Shown in pieces: positions 11,031-22,592 of a stretch of 64,000 nt of DNA. The DNA is from Callipepla californica brunnescens (lineage: Eukaryota > Chordata > Aves > Galliformes > Odontophoridae), in NCBI GenBank assembly GCA_023055505.1, contig JALIRH010000001.1:8372467-8436466 (forward strand). Reading direction: 5' to 3'. How positions within the stretch are numbered: position 1 is the stretch's first letter; every line of letters starts with the position of its first letter. The notes beneath the pieces are model-generated. The model saw only the letters and a list, made by a program, of their open reading frames with translations, did not search any database and was not told the origin of the DNA. The position numbers were made by a program, and so were the translations under genes.

Positions 11031-12644
11031 TTTTCTTCGTGTGTATCTCGATAGAAGCGATATTGATTTTTGAGTTCTGACTTCAAAAATAGGAAACAGT
11101 AAAAGAAAGCAAAAAGGAAGAAACAGAGTTAATGTGGCTCTGTCAGCATACAAACAAACAATAAACAAAAAAAAGCAAAGTCATACTATAAAGCAACATG
11201 CAACAGTCATTGACTTGATGATTACCTTCTGATATCCGTATTATAGATTTTAATGTCTATGTCTATATCTGTGAAACGATAAAGCCAGAGAAGCACAGCA
11301 TTTTTAAAAATACATTCAGACACACAAAATTAAATTCTAGCCTTCGTAGCTGACAACATACTCTGAATTCCAAATCACCCTTCCTCTCTGTCTGAAATCA
11401 CCCCTAAATCATCTTTGTCAGAGCAATGGTGACCTAATAGAAAGACAGTGCTCTGTGGGATGGCTTTACATGTTCTAGCATAATTCTCAATTGCAGGGAG
11501 AGATGCTGCAATTTCATGGTTAATGCTTAGAGCTGTGTTGATGAAGAGCAAACAATATGAATACTGATAGAAGACAATCTAACCCCTGTCTAGGGAGGCA
11601 GTGACTCAGAGAAGTTCTTTGAAAGAGACAACAGTATTCTAGAAGACTAAGTTGGATTTTTACTATCACTTTTTGCACTTTTTTGTAGAAAGTAAAAATA
11701 GTGAATTTTTATTGAGTGGCAATTGACACCTAATGCAAGTGATGTCAGTTCATCTATTAGAGAGCTCTAAATGAAATAGCAGGGTCTGCCTCTTAGAAGA
11801 AAACTCAAGTGCACCTTGTTCTGCTGCTAGTACTCAGAAGAACCAGTGCTAACTAAAGTAACAAGTTTTAGGCACTCAGCAATTTGTGCCAACTCCAGTG
11901 ATGAATCAAGTACTTCAGCTGATTATATCATGTGTGTGGTGAATTCAGTATGTAAAAATAGGAACCATAAAAATCAGGACATTAATCCAGACGCTTAAAC
12001 CATGGTAAAGAGTGAGCCTCAATATTCTGTCCACAAAGATATGCCTAAGTCTGAGGTATGGAAAAATGCTTCTCTCCACTTAACATTCACACATTTGTAA
12101 TTTTTTTTTTCCAGAACTTGAGAAACAAAAGCCAGACTTTCCTCACCATACTTCATTAAACAACGAAGAGGTTCACTCAGACTATGTCAACATCAGCAAC
12201 AAATGCAGAGCAGTGCTGTGAAAAAGATGCTGCTGAAATCCTCAAGCCTTTGCTAAACATGCTTAAGGGTTTACTTTGGCCTGGCTGTTGTCTGGCCCTG
12301 AGTGCTAAGCAGTCATTAGTGGTGGCAACACACTGTATATGCTCCCAGGGCTTTGGAAGCAGTCTAGTTCTGTTGGAAAGAATCCAGACTGTGTTCTTTG
12401 AGAGTCTCATGCTGTGAAACAAGGTATGGTGAGGGTGATTGAGAGGTTCACTTCATACCCCTGATCTCCTGATCTGAAATAAACAGCTAAATTAGGAAGG
12501 TGGGTGTAACCTTAATATCCCTGCGATTACAGCATCTGGCTTTGAGAGGATTATATTGATTCTGTAGAACACTGGGAAAAACCAACCAACCAACAAACAA
12601 AAAACCACCGCAAAATATAAAGAATCCACTTTCTAGTTTAGTTC
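11031..12644. other. Unique DNA, no gene seen
   Basis: No repeat family, RNA gene or coding region was recognised. Two overlapping opposite-strand frames at about 12180-12420 (77 and 81 codons) mirror each other, which points to locally low stop-codon density and not to a gene. Confidence 0.55.
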
Positions 12645-12727
12645 ATTGGATCCTTTTAGGTCTCTTCCACCTTCTTGTGAACCCTTGTGGATCCTTTCCA
12701 AATTAGAACCTTCTGTGATTCTGTGGA
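12645..12727 (+). mobile_element. Possible degraded CR1 3' end
   Basis: The sequence GGATCCTTTTAGGTCTCTTC, followed by TTCTGTGATTCTGTGG at the end, resembles a diverged CR1 terminus (the consensus-like GGTCCCTTCCAA block and two ATTCTGTG-like repeats). The match is partial and the middle is scrambled, possibly by a local duplication of the GGATCCTTT word. It could be chance. Confidence 0.45.
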
Positions 12728-15700
12728 ATAGACAAGCTATTCTGTTATTAGTGATTCACGGATTTCAGAATTCCCTTTTCCCCATTGTTTATACTTAATG
12801 ATATTTATTTAGCAAACATTACCCCAGGTTTGACCTCATGGATGTATAAGGGTCAGATTGTTTCCTTTTTGATAAAACCAGCTTAGTTACTCTGAAATTA
12901 ATTTCAGTTGAGGCCCAAGACTGTCCTACTTGATAGGCATGTCTTGAAATTGTGTGTACATAGTTTTTGAGTGCATAAATAATCCTTTTCATGATTCTTC
13001 AGCTTTCTTTGCATAAGACTGTGCCAGAGATTACTACCTTGTGCACGTTCCCTAAGTTAGAACAAAATTACTGTTTGTTGTTGCTCAGCATATTTCATAA
13101 ACCAGCCAGTGTATTTGTTAACACTAGCTTTTCTGTCTCCAGTGGGGTTCAGAGAGACAGGGACAGCACTGTTTCTGAACTAAGTTACCAGCAGCTAAGC
13201 ACCTTTGCAAGGACGCTCGTGCTTGGCTATCTCCTGTTTTCCCTGTGGAACATATTTTTCTCCATGAGTATCAGTGGCACCTCAAAGTTACTTCAGAAGT
13301 TATGGTATGTCCACTTTAAATCCTAAAAGGATGGCCTGTAACAAACTAAAATTCTCATAATTTGTTCTTTGTCCCAGCTCTTTTACAGGTCTTTTGCTGG
13401 ATGAAATTGAAAGGACAAAAGACTGGGAGAGCACTTAGCTGGAAAGAAACATTATTCACCACATTCATCTACTTATCATCACCTACGAGAAAAGTCACTC
13501 AAACTAGTATGGTCGAAATGCAAACTGGAAATGCATTTTGTAAATCTCCTGAGATTTGTTTTCCTCCTTCAAAAGGGTGCCACTTTCTAACATCCACAAA
13601 TACAGATTTTCTGTGAACAAAGACAATACTTCTTTCTAACATTTTGCAGCATCTTTTTTTACCAACCTCGTGCTTCTCATTTAGTAGAAATGTCAGACAC
13701 AATTTTAGTCTACCAGCCAGACTTTTCCATTTTAACTTAAATATATATTTTGGAAATGAAATAAAGGAGAGTTGATTACAAAATAGAAAAGATTTAATTA
13801 AATTAATTGCTGAACATATGTATTCATTTCAAAAGGTTGTAATTTTTTTAGTTTGCACTGTACTAATGTGTTATATTATACTAATCAGAGTAATTTAAGT
13901 GTGAAATAATTTATATAACAGCATCTATGATTCTAATTGTGATGATTTCAAGTCTATTTATTGTTGTGGAACCTTCCTGTCAGGAAATCAGTAGCAAGTT
14001 CTATCCCAGTGATTGCACAAAAATTGAAACACACTGCATTAGCAGACGTATGTGATATTTTATCTGAAAACAAAAAATAACTATCCGAGGTGCTGGTCTT
14101 GATTCCCTAGAAAGTTGATTTAATTTTTATTCTTCAATTTTAGTTACATGAGATTTGCCTGTATACATATGTAACTAAGGGAGGAGTTCTTGGCAATTTA
14201 GCATTCATCATGTTGTTTTGCAGACTAACACCAGATATGCTAGACATAAGCATATGTTAAAAACTGTCAGCATGGAGTCCAAAGTGAAAATATGGATCTC
14301 TCAATTTCCTGGCAAATCTCTGCGCAGTATGGAAAGGAAAGTCAATCTCCAGCCATGACCTGATACTCTGTGAATAAGAACATGTTAATTATTAAAAGGG
14401 TAAAAAAAACCACTCATTGCGGAGCACACATCAGCACAAATCATGAAAGAATATGTTCAAAATTTCCCAAAAGATCATCTGTTCTATTTGTAATGTGAAG
14501 AATATGTTGATAGCGTTTTCTAGGAAAAGAAAGTATAGGCTTTAGCTTCAATCCTGAGGCCTGTCCTCTGCAAAGAAAAGTGCATATATGACATACAGTT
14601 TAAAGCCTTTGCTGTTTATCTGCTTCTGGAATACTGGTTTTGTTATTGCCATTTGGCACACTGAGAAAACTTTGTATTCTCCAAGTGCTGATTCTGGTTT
14701 GTTTCTTTCTTTTCACTGGCACAATTGAGGATTTGTACTGACTTCCTGTGATACGCTGTGATGTTAGGAGCTGGCACACCCACTGTGCTGTATGTGTTAC
14801 AAGGTAGAAATACTAGATAGGACTTTGTGTGTTCAACTGAATTAGGAAGTATTTAATCATTATTTTACTCACCATATAATTAACACATAAAGTCTGTAAT
14901 GAATTACTGTGAAAACTGCTATTTTCCCTCAGAGATTTCAGTTTTTATTTAGAGCAAAAGCATTAAAACTTTTCATAACGAATAATGGAGAACAAGTGGG
15001 AAGTTGCAGAGTTATTGGGACTACTAATCGACATGTTATAGGCATAACTAGAACAAGTGAAAACAGGAAAGAATTTTCTCCCTGAGAGTAAAAGTATTCC
15101 AGTAAACATATACTGAGAATCACATTTTTTCCTTGAAGCATCAGGGTCTGAATTTTAGGATAATGTAGGACTAGAGAGAGCATCCAAACACAACATGTGG
15201 TGACTGGAAGTTGAGTTCCCATCAGAAGTTCACACATTATTTTAATACAGCTGGCTAAGTTCTATGAAAAGTCATTCTGTATAAATACCTTAAAAAACAA
15301 GCACAGAACTATAAAAAGACGGGTTTTCTATCAGCAAAAAAAAAAAAAAAAAAAAAAAAAGTCTTTAAATATGAATGAGTTTTCAAAATTTCTGTTCTCC
15401 GTAGTCCTATGTTTGTCCAGATAGTGACCTACATTTATTTCTATAGCTGACAGGTTCTATTGCAAAAAGTGCCAATAATAATTATGCTGAGTTTGACTGA
15501 ATTCAAGCCATGACTCTTTTCCCTTAGCTTTTCAGACTTTGACAGCACTATCAGTTTGCAACAGACCACCTCTTTGTTTTGCAGTGTCTGCCAAAACTCA
15601 TAAGTTTTCATGAGGAAAGGAGATGCTACTTAATATGTGTGTGTACTTATATAATATGCATAACTGCATACACATTTAACATACACATTTCTTTCCACCT

Positions 15701-16404
15701 GAAGCATGTGTATGGAAAGTGCAAAATTTTAACAATACTATGTGCATTTTTCCAAGACATCAGAGGGAGAGAAGGAATCATATGATCACTACAGTATCTC
15801 ACCAGTATTCTGATTTGTTCAGTAAATTCTAATTTAGAATTTTTTTTACTTTTTTAACTCAATACTTTGTTCCTGCATGTCTTCCATCTACATATTATTT
15901 GTACCTAGGAATTTAAAATTTTATTATAAGCAGAGCTACGTATAGGCTTGAGCTGACAGTTTTCAGACCCTACACATTAACTATCTTAATCTTTAACAGC
16001 ATGTACACCTTTTAAGTCTGTGGAGTGAGTATAGTTGAAATGGAGATGAGAAACCATGCCATTCAGGATTTTCAGATGCCTTTCTCATTTTAATCTATTT
16101 ATTTTATTGCAATCCTTTCTGCCTTCTTTCTAAGAATTACATACACTTGTAAAATAAGTTGGATATCAAACAAAATTTTACTTTTTAAATTTTTAATTAA
16201 TTTAGTCTCTTTTGCTCCATAATAGTGTCCAAACAGAAGACTTTAAACAGACTATTAAGGAGCAGATGTTCTGCAGTAGCTATTTGTTAATAAATATGTA
16301 TTACACAGCATCTAAAAATAAATTTGCTGAAAAGCCTAGCTATACTGAAGGTACCCAACTGAAATATCCATAACAGTACCGTTAAAACCAGAGACAAATC
16401 ATGG
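12728..16404. other. Unique AT-rich DNA, no gene seen
   Basis: About 3.7 kb without an identifiable gene. The 111-codon frame at 12991-13326 (plus) has no recognisable motif and is in the length range expected by chance. A 25-base A-run is at 15336-15360. Confidence 0.55.
15336..15360. repeat. Poly(A) tract, 25 bases
   Basis: An uninterrupted run of 25 A residues between TATCAGC and GTCTTTAAAT. I see no matching short direct repeats around an upstream segment and no gene-like sequence before it, so it is annotated only as a mononucleotide tract and not as the tail of a retrocopy. Confidence 0.95.
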
Positions 16405-16411
16405 AGGAAAA

Positions 16412-16684
16412 TTGAAAAGAGATTTTGGCTGCTCTCCAAAGGAGTCAAAGAGAGTTAGTCTCACTGGTGGAGACCAAATACTATTGACTGAAGAGCAAGC
16501 TGAAGGTTATTGGGGACCAGGAATGTTTTTAATTACTGGCAACAGTTGTGCTGCCTTGGTCCTTAATGCAGAGGTCTGCGTATTGGCAGGCAGACTTAAT
16601 CCTCTAGAAAAGGGAGACCCTCCTGCCATTACTGGGATGGCTGATCAATTAGTAGAAAATGCTCAAAAGGCAAACAATGTATGA
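16412..16684 (+). pseudogene. ERV gag-like coding remnant, segment 1
   Basis: An open segment of 90 codons at the 5' end of the ERV remnant. It includes the words LLTEEQAEGYWGPGMF and GDPPAITGMADQLVENAQKA, which look like real protein and not like random AT-rich translation. The frame closes at a stop at 16682-16684, and the next protein-like stretch continues in another frame. I do not recognise a named domain. Gag is inferred from position in the element and composition. It is not functional. Confidence 0.55.
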
Positions 16685-17062
16685 TAGAAAGATGCAGCCA
16701 CAACATGAATCACCCATGATGATGCCTGTTGATCCTGAAAAGATGACCCCTTTAATTAGGGGGCTTCCAGAACCGCTAAAACCTATAGGTATACAACTAC
16801 AAGGAAAAATACGCTATGCCTGAGGGAGAGAGACCGGGCAAAATTAGAAGGAGCCGTAGCCCCTGACCATCTACTATTGGGATACAAAGTGTGGATGTAG
16901 GGAGAGGTTGCTCATGAGTTAATAAACTATGGTGGAAGTTATGGTTCTGTCACTACCCTCACCATCAGACAGGAGACAAAGAACATAAGGTGCACAGTGG
17001 CTAATCCAACACCTCCCCTGTCCAAACTGGAGAAAAACGGAAAAGGGTCATGTTTTCAGTGA
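16677..17062 (+). pseudogene. ERV gag-like coding remnant, segments 2 and 3
   Basis: Two consecutive protein-like stretches in different frames. The first is 16677-16823 (48 codons, containing KMTPLIRGLPEPLKPIGI). The second runs in another frame over 16820-17062 with one in-frame TAG at 16898-16900. The shift near 16820 and the internal stop show the region is dead. The end of the second stretch contains Lys-Gly-Ser-Cys-Phe, reminiscent of the lead-in to a Gag zinc knuckle, but I cannot confirm a CCHC motif. Confidence 0.5.
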
Positions 17063-17289
17063 AACCAAGTGGACAAAATATAGATCATAAACGTAATTAT
17101 CTTTGGATGCTGGGCTGGCAGAAAGGCATTCTGCGAAAGCTGATGGATGGATTACCCACAGACAGGTTAGAGAAGTTAGTTAATGGGTGGCTGGAACAAA
17201 AGCTCAAGAAGCCTGAGAAAAACAAAGTCTTGGCTCCTAGTGCCCCTCACAAGGAACCTAGACAGCTACTGGAGCTGTCAGAAAACTGA
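17050..17289 (+). pseudogene. ERV-internal open segment of unclear frame
   Basis: A 79-codon open segment that overlaps the end of the previous stretch in a third frame. It is rich in Lys, Leu and Trp (LWMLGWQKGILRKLMDGLP). Because it lies exactly where a nucleocapsid or Gag-Pol junction could sit, it may be partly a genuine retroviral frame and partly a shadow of a frameshifted one. I cannot tell which. No catalytic motif is visible. Confidence 0.35.
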
Positions 17290-17389
17290 TGCCTTAGTCC
17301 CTCTCAAGAGAGTGGGGAGTAAGGGAGGGAGGAGACACACAAAGGGTGGATGCATTAGAAAGCTCACAACAGAAGGAAACAATCTTTGA

Positions 17390-17749
17390 TTTAACACCTT
17401 CTTTCCCAAGGCCCCACCACTCTTGCCCATTACCCCTATGAGTCATGATTCAGTTGCTGATGAGCTGGGGAAACCCTCTTGTCTTCCTGGCCAGCCTAAG
17501 TCCGTTGACTTGGCTAACATGGGACTAGTTCCTCTAACCTTGGTGGAATTTCTTAATAAATATGCTTAGAAGGCTAAAGACACCTGGGAAAAGGAAAATC
17601 AACACTCACTGGATTGTTCCTTCATTTTAGCCACTAATGTGGCTTGTTTCATTTTACACAAGACCCCTGTAGGACCTTGGCTGAATGCAGAAAGCCTGGC
17701 AGCTGACTTTAATCATTTGTGTTTTGTGACAGAAATACTGAAGATCTGA
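17390..17749 (+). pseudogene. ERV-internal coding remnant, segment 4
   Basis: A 119-codon stretch that is open except for a single TAG at 17567-17569. It contains protein-like words such as VDLANMGLVPLTLVEFLN and, after the stop, TPVGPWLNAESLAADF. It ends at TGA 17747-17749. Retention of one long frame with a single stop suggests moderate age. I do not recognise the domain. Gag or another ERV internal region are both possible. Confidence 0.5.
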
Positions 17750-18469
17750 CCATGCTAGAATGCTGAATATACCTCTTGATTACATTATGGATTTTGGTTG
17801 CAATAGTATTATGTTTTGAGACATTGTGGGTGGTGATTATGCCAGTCCTTGGATCTGTTAATCTTCACACTTGGGTTCAGAGTTTTCACAGGTCATCCTG
17901 ACTTACTGGCAACTCCCTGCACGGTGATACCATTCCTTCTGACCCCTTCTTCCATCCCTTTTTATCAAACTGATTATGATTTTCATCTAACTCCTCCATG
18001 GTGTTTCCAGCTTCCTTCATTGGGAAATGAACCAAGGGACCTATCAAATATTTGTCGGATGTGTTCATAAAGTAAACACATCGTATAGATGTTATTGATG
18101 TTTTGCAGTGTCAGAGAGATGTTTACTAGAACACCAGTCCACGAGTTCCATCCAAAACATGGCTGTTGGAAAGTATCTAAGTTTTGATAAGGGATGTGTA
18201 TGTTTCTGAGATGATCCCTCTTATGGATTATATTGTGGGCTATTTTACACACACAGTCCCGTGAAAGTTCTGTAGATTGTAACAATATTTGAACTTGCCA
18301 AACTAACATTACTTGGCAAGCCCATGTATTATTAAATTAGACTAGATATGTTTTATGAGAATTAAACTCCCAAGCACAACAAATACTGATAATGGCATTG
18401 TAAAACCAGTTAGTGCTTGATATGTTGTTACTTAAGGAATAGGTTGTCTGTGGTAAATTGAATGGCTCT
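17750..18469 (+). other. ERV 3' internal region, undefined
   Basis: About 0.7 kb between the last coding remnant and the recognisable LTR end. I could not identify an envelope gene, a polypurine tract or a clear LTR 5' boundary. It may contain the diverged U3 part of the 3' LTR, since the related solo LTR at 46911-47655 is 745 bp, but I could not align that half by eye. Confidence 0.45.
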
Positions 18470-18668
18470 AAATGTTGTCTAAGAACTGAGTGATAATGGT
18501 ACTCTTTGCTTTTATTTCCTATCTGCTTTCTTCCCTTCCCCATCTCCCTAAGCTACTAGGATTCACAATAAACTGATGGGGCTAACATTTGACCTGTCGC
18601 ATCTTAATCTCACTGCTGGGTACACATATCTCAAAAGTACCTCCTCTCCCTCCTATAAACTGGAGACA
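18470..18668 (+). mobile_element. Partial 3' LTR (R/U5 part)
   Basis: This matches the 3' part of the solo LTR at 47450-47655: CTTCCCTTCCCCAT, CTCCCTAAGC, AATAAACTG, GGGCTAACATTTGACC, and a TCTCCCTCCT block just before the end. It contains the poly(A) signal AATAAA followed by the U5-like segment. The U3 half is not recognisable and the terminal bases are altered relative to the 47-kb copy, so this is an older or damaged copy of the same LTR family. Confidence 0.8.
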
Positions 18669-21600
18669 ACTCTGTACTGCAGTATGTATTGTAGACGCAT
18701 GATAATCTTGAGGAAATCCTGTACTGTATGTTATTGCTTCATCTTTAGAATCAGGACTATTGTGATAATAAGATTCATTAATGAGTGTGAGATGCTCAGA
18801 TGGTATTGTGATGAGGTAATAGAACATGGATTATGTCTGTGTAGAAGCATTCATTCATGCAAAAGCAGGAATGAAGAATGATTTCATCTCATCAGCCTAA
18901 CCAAATGGAGAACCAGCACCAGTTATTTTTAAGTTGAAGCTGCACTCTGGCACTAGTCAAATTCAGTAGAGCTGCACAGATTAATTTAATACTATATTTG
19001 GAAATCTTTCTTGAATATCTGTTCTCTACACTGACTAAGAAGATAAGCAAGGAGAAATACCTGGCACCAGCTCACAGTAAAGGCTATGAAAACATGGACT
19101 ATTTTCTATTGAAAATGCAAAGGCACCATCAGCCTTTGATCTCAGGGTTAATTGAGAGGAAAACTGACTAAATTCATAATGAAACACAGAAGCTCTCCTC
19201 CTAATACATATTATTGGTAACTATAGGTAGTTACCTGTAATGATTCAAACAGATTTCCAAGAAAAAAATAAATTAAATGCCAAAATTCATACTACACTAA
19301 AATTTCTATGGAAAATCTCAGACCTCATTTTAATGCAGTAGACAAAGAGAACATTGAACTTGAAGAACCATGTTTCATGTGTTGCTGACTATTCAGAAAA
19401 CAGAATAAATATCTCATGGCAATCAAGTTAGAAAAAGTAACGTACATATAGTAACATTTCTTCAGCACAGATTATTATGTTTTTTTCTACAAAAGTGATG
19501 AAAATGCTAAAACATGTCAAAGTAAATCAGGCTGACCTAGAAAATATGTCTAATGAGCTATGTTTTACCCTTGGAAATGTATACTGTGACTACGAGGCAG
19601 TACATTGAAGTAGAGTTAATAGGTCTCTGCAAATTTGAAAAAGCAACTATTTACAGTAGATCTCAAAGTATTGCTATCACATCTGTGTGCAGAAAATCAT
19701 TATGGCATTTGGAGAAGGTATCTGGAGGTATGTTTATATGTGGTGTAACGCTTACCTTGGAACTTCAAAGAATCATATGGTAAAAACCTATGTTGTTACT
19801 TATCTGGTATTATATTTTCAAACTGACTTCTGTGATTAAGTGATTAATATCGAAGAGGTGTCTATACCACGATTTTCACGTTAAGTAGCATAGTTCTATG
19901 TATACAGGTTGTGTGGTATTATTAATATTTTGTTCATAGGCATTTGTAAACTCTAGCTGACTAACATGTCTGAAACATGAATATCTATATGGTGAATTTT
20001 CTATAGGAATAATTATTAGCAAGTGAATAAGAAAGACTTAGAAATGTAATAATCCACCATGTCCTGTTGAAATCTGAATATTGGTTTTAGCTTTCTGAAG
20101 ATATACATATATTTGCTTTTCTCAGAAACATGATAGTGTATTTCAAAATATTACATACTGAATAGTCCATGCATTACAGTAATACTGTTAACAGCACCTG
20201 ATATCTCAGTGGCAATTTATTGGACAGTCTCCAAGGTCATTAATTAATATTTACTGTTTCCAGTGAAATGGTTTGGAAAATGCTGAGGAACGCAAATACA
20301 GTGCCTGAGAGCTAAATATGTCGAGAAGCCACAACAGAACAATGAATAAGACAGCCATGGCTTCAAAGATCTATGTTTGGCATCTAGCCTGTGATGGCAT
20401 GGCATATATTCATATCCAGAGGGAGAAACAAAGAGAAAAAGAGGATAAAAAGGAAAAAAAAAAACCACAAAACAAAACCACCACCTTTCTGAAGTGAGAG
20501 CACACATTCACTATTACTCCTTTGTTGGCTAAAATGAATTGTTGCTAATTTTTTTTTGACAATAGACTCTATTTATCAACAATAGTTCCAACAATGGGAC
20601 AAATTATGTCAAAATATGTGCTAGAAATTTTTGCTGGTTTACGAAAAAATAAAAGAGACCTCAGAGACTCCCCCGATAGTTCCTTGCTGTATCTTGATGA
20701 AAGAAAACATATTATTAACAAAATTTTACAATTAACAAGAGAAATAAATGAGGTGGGTAAAATGGCTGTTTAAAATGTAAAACACTTTCTGCCATGAAGT
20801 ATTTATTACCAGCTATTTTGATGAATAACAGTTCCACTGAGGTATTTGACTATTTCAAGCTCACTCTTTTAAAAGAAGATTCTTTAGATCACTGCTAAAT
20901 TGCTCAAACCCCTACTTATTTACGGTTCATACTAATTCACAGTCTCCCAAACAGTTCCCTGTGCACAGCTCTAGATTTTGGGCAGACGAAGGACCATACA
21001 CAATAGGTAAATTAGCCATATCAGCTGAGCTGGGCTTTTTCAGTCGGCTGCAAGGCTGAAGAAAACATTGTGATTCATAATATTTACTAGTTCACTATTC
21101 TAGAATTAGTTTTAGGTCCCATTAGTATTATGGGATTATGTATTTATTTTAAGTCATCCTTCATCAGACATCAGGATAGCATCTGAAAACTGCAACCTTT
21201 TATACTAATTTTCATCCAAGTCAATGTATGTAACTGAGAGATAGAGAACATCTGTTTTTCATACAAGTCTCTTTAGGCTCAAGCTGTTGTTCCTTGAAAA
21301 TTTTCTGTGCAAGACATGCTACTACATTTTGAAAATGCATTCCTGAGACTTAATCATGCTTGAAGTCATGCAGGAAGCATGTGGCAGATGCAGGGGACCT
21401 GATCTTATAAATTTTAGTCCAGTGGTTTGGTTGCCCTTCCTTCCATATCATCAGTCAAAAGTATACCAGTTTTTGTCCTTGTTTCAGACTGACAGGAAGA
21501 GACTTAGCTGAAATATGTTAAAGTACCACTTTTTGTAGTGATTGATGTTTTCCAGAAAGGTGTGCATTGTCCCTGTATGTCATTATAATTCATGGTAAAT

Positions 21601-21974
21601 AAATGCTGTATGTGCAGATGATGTTCAGTTGCTTGCTAGTCCATCTGTGGTCTACACATGGAGACAAGTGCTAACCAGAACAGATGCCCTTGGAAATATG
21701 TCTCTAAGCATACATATGCTATATGGGCTTCCATTACAATGTTGAGTTTTAAAATCTGTATCTTTTCTAGTATCATTATGTTGTTGCATATTTCAGTCAA
21801 AATCATAATGGCTTTGGTTTCCTTTGTTCATACCAAGATAAACTTCATCTACCTGCTTAGCAGAGCAAAGTTATCCCAGGCATATTTGTCACACCTTTGT
21901 TATTCTTCTTGGGCCAATAAGGACAGAAACTCTCAGTTTTACATGCAGGCCTCCAAGGGGCACAGAGAAAGGTG
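18669..21974. other. Unique AT-rich DNA, no gene seen
   Basis: About 3.3 kb. Mirror-image frames at about 18576-18881 and 18582-18827 reflect low stop density and not a gene. A 59-codon frame at 20594-20773 beginning Met-Gly-Gln is mentioned under findings. No repeat family was recognised. Confidence 0.55.
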
Positions 21975-22482
21975 AGGTGAGTTGAGAACTGGCTGACTGG
22001 CAGAGCTCAGAGAGCTGTGATTCATGGTGTGGAGTCCAGTTGGAGGCCTGTACTTAGCTGTGTTCCTCAGGGGTCTGTGCTGGGTCTGGTCCTGTTCAAC
22101 ATCATCAATAACCTTGATGAGGGGATAGAGTCCAACCTCAGCAAGTTTGCTGATGATACAAAGCTGTGACGAATGGGTGACATGCTGGAAGGCTGTGCTG
22201 CCATTCAGTGAGACCTGGACAGGCTGGAGAGTTGGGCAGAGAGGAACCAGATGAGATTTAACAAGAGCAAGTGTAGAGTCTTGCACCAAGGGAGGAATAA
22301 CCGCATGCACTGTTACAGGTTGGGGGATGACCTGCTGGAGAGGAGCTCTTCATAGAAGGACCTGAGGATCCTGGTGAAAAACAGGTTGGCCATGAGCCAG
22401 CAGTGTGCCCTGGTGGCCCAATGGAATCCTGGGGTGTATTAGAAGAGTGTGGACAGCAGGTCAAGGGAGAGAGGTGATTGTT
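21975..22482 (+). mobile_element. CR1 LINE internal fragment (ORF2 reverse transcriptase)
   Basis: A sense-strand CR1 piece from the ORF2 reverse-transcriptase domain. The core is visible as KFADDTKL at about 22141-22167, the FADD form of the catalytic YxDD box (box C) of non-LTR reverse transcriptases. Upstream is the typical CR1 sequence around GAGTCCAGTTGGAGGCC, and downstream GAGCCAGCAGTGTGCCCTGG. In-frame stops follow directly after KL, and the fragment lacks the CR1 3' terminus. It is dead and truncated at both ends. Confidence 0.92.
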
Positions 22483-22507
22483 AAATGGCAGCACAGCCTT
22501 TCGGTGT

Positions 22508-22592
22508 ATACAGCTCTGTATCATCAGCAAACTTTCTGAGTGAAGACTTTATCCTTTCATTCAGGTTGATGAAGATGTTGAGCAGGATGATG
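22508..22592 (-). mobile_element. Short inverted CR1 reverse-transcriptase fragment
   Basis: On the plus strand this reads TGTATCATCAGCAAACTTTC and, at its end, GATGAAGATGTTGAGCAGGA, the reverse complement of the same reverse-transcriptase core as at 22092-22170, at roughly three-quarters identity by eye. It lies about 25 bp past the end of the sense CR1 fragment. It may be a separate CR1 insertion cut at both ends or the product of an inversion. Confidence 0.85.

Larger units (their letters stand above)
16405..18668 (+). mobile_element. Decayed endogenous retrovirus, 5'-truncated
   Basis: A plus-strand ERV remnant of about 2.3 kb. Between 16412 and 17749 a series of open segments with protein-like composition changes frame several times and carries internal stops (pieces listed separately). 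The composition (Gln/Pro/Leu-rich, LPEPLKPIGIQLQG-type text) suits retroviral Gag. The last ~170 bp closely match the 3' part of the solo LTR at 46911-47655, including the poly(A) signal region, so this end is a 3' LTR piece. No 5' LTR, primer-binding site or recognisable polymerase motif was found, so a large internal deletion is likely. Family assignment is unresolved. The 5' boundary is approximate. Confidence 0.75.

Noticed and set aside
12991..13326. 111-codon plus-strand frame
   Set aside because: No domain, repeat or splice context, and the length lies in the chance range for AT-rich DNA on both strands.
15336..15360. A25 tract as the tail of a processed retrocopy (also A26 at 32917-32942)
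   Set aside because: No gene-like sequence precedes either tract and I found no flanking target-site duplications.
21939..22530. Minus-strand frames of 123 and 90 codons
   Set aside because: They are antisense shadows of the CR1 reverse-transcriptase fragment, whose sense strand carries the FADD core.
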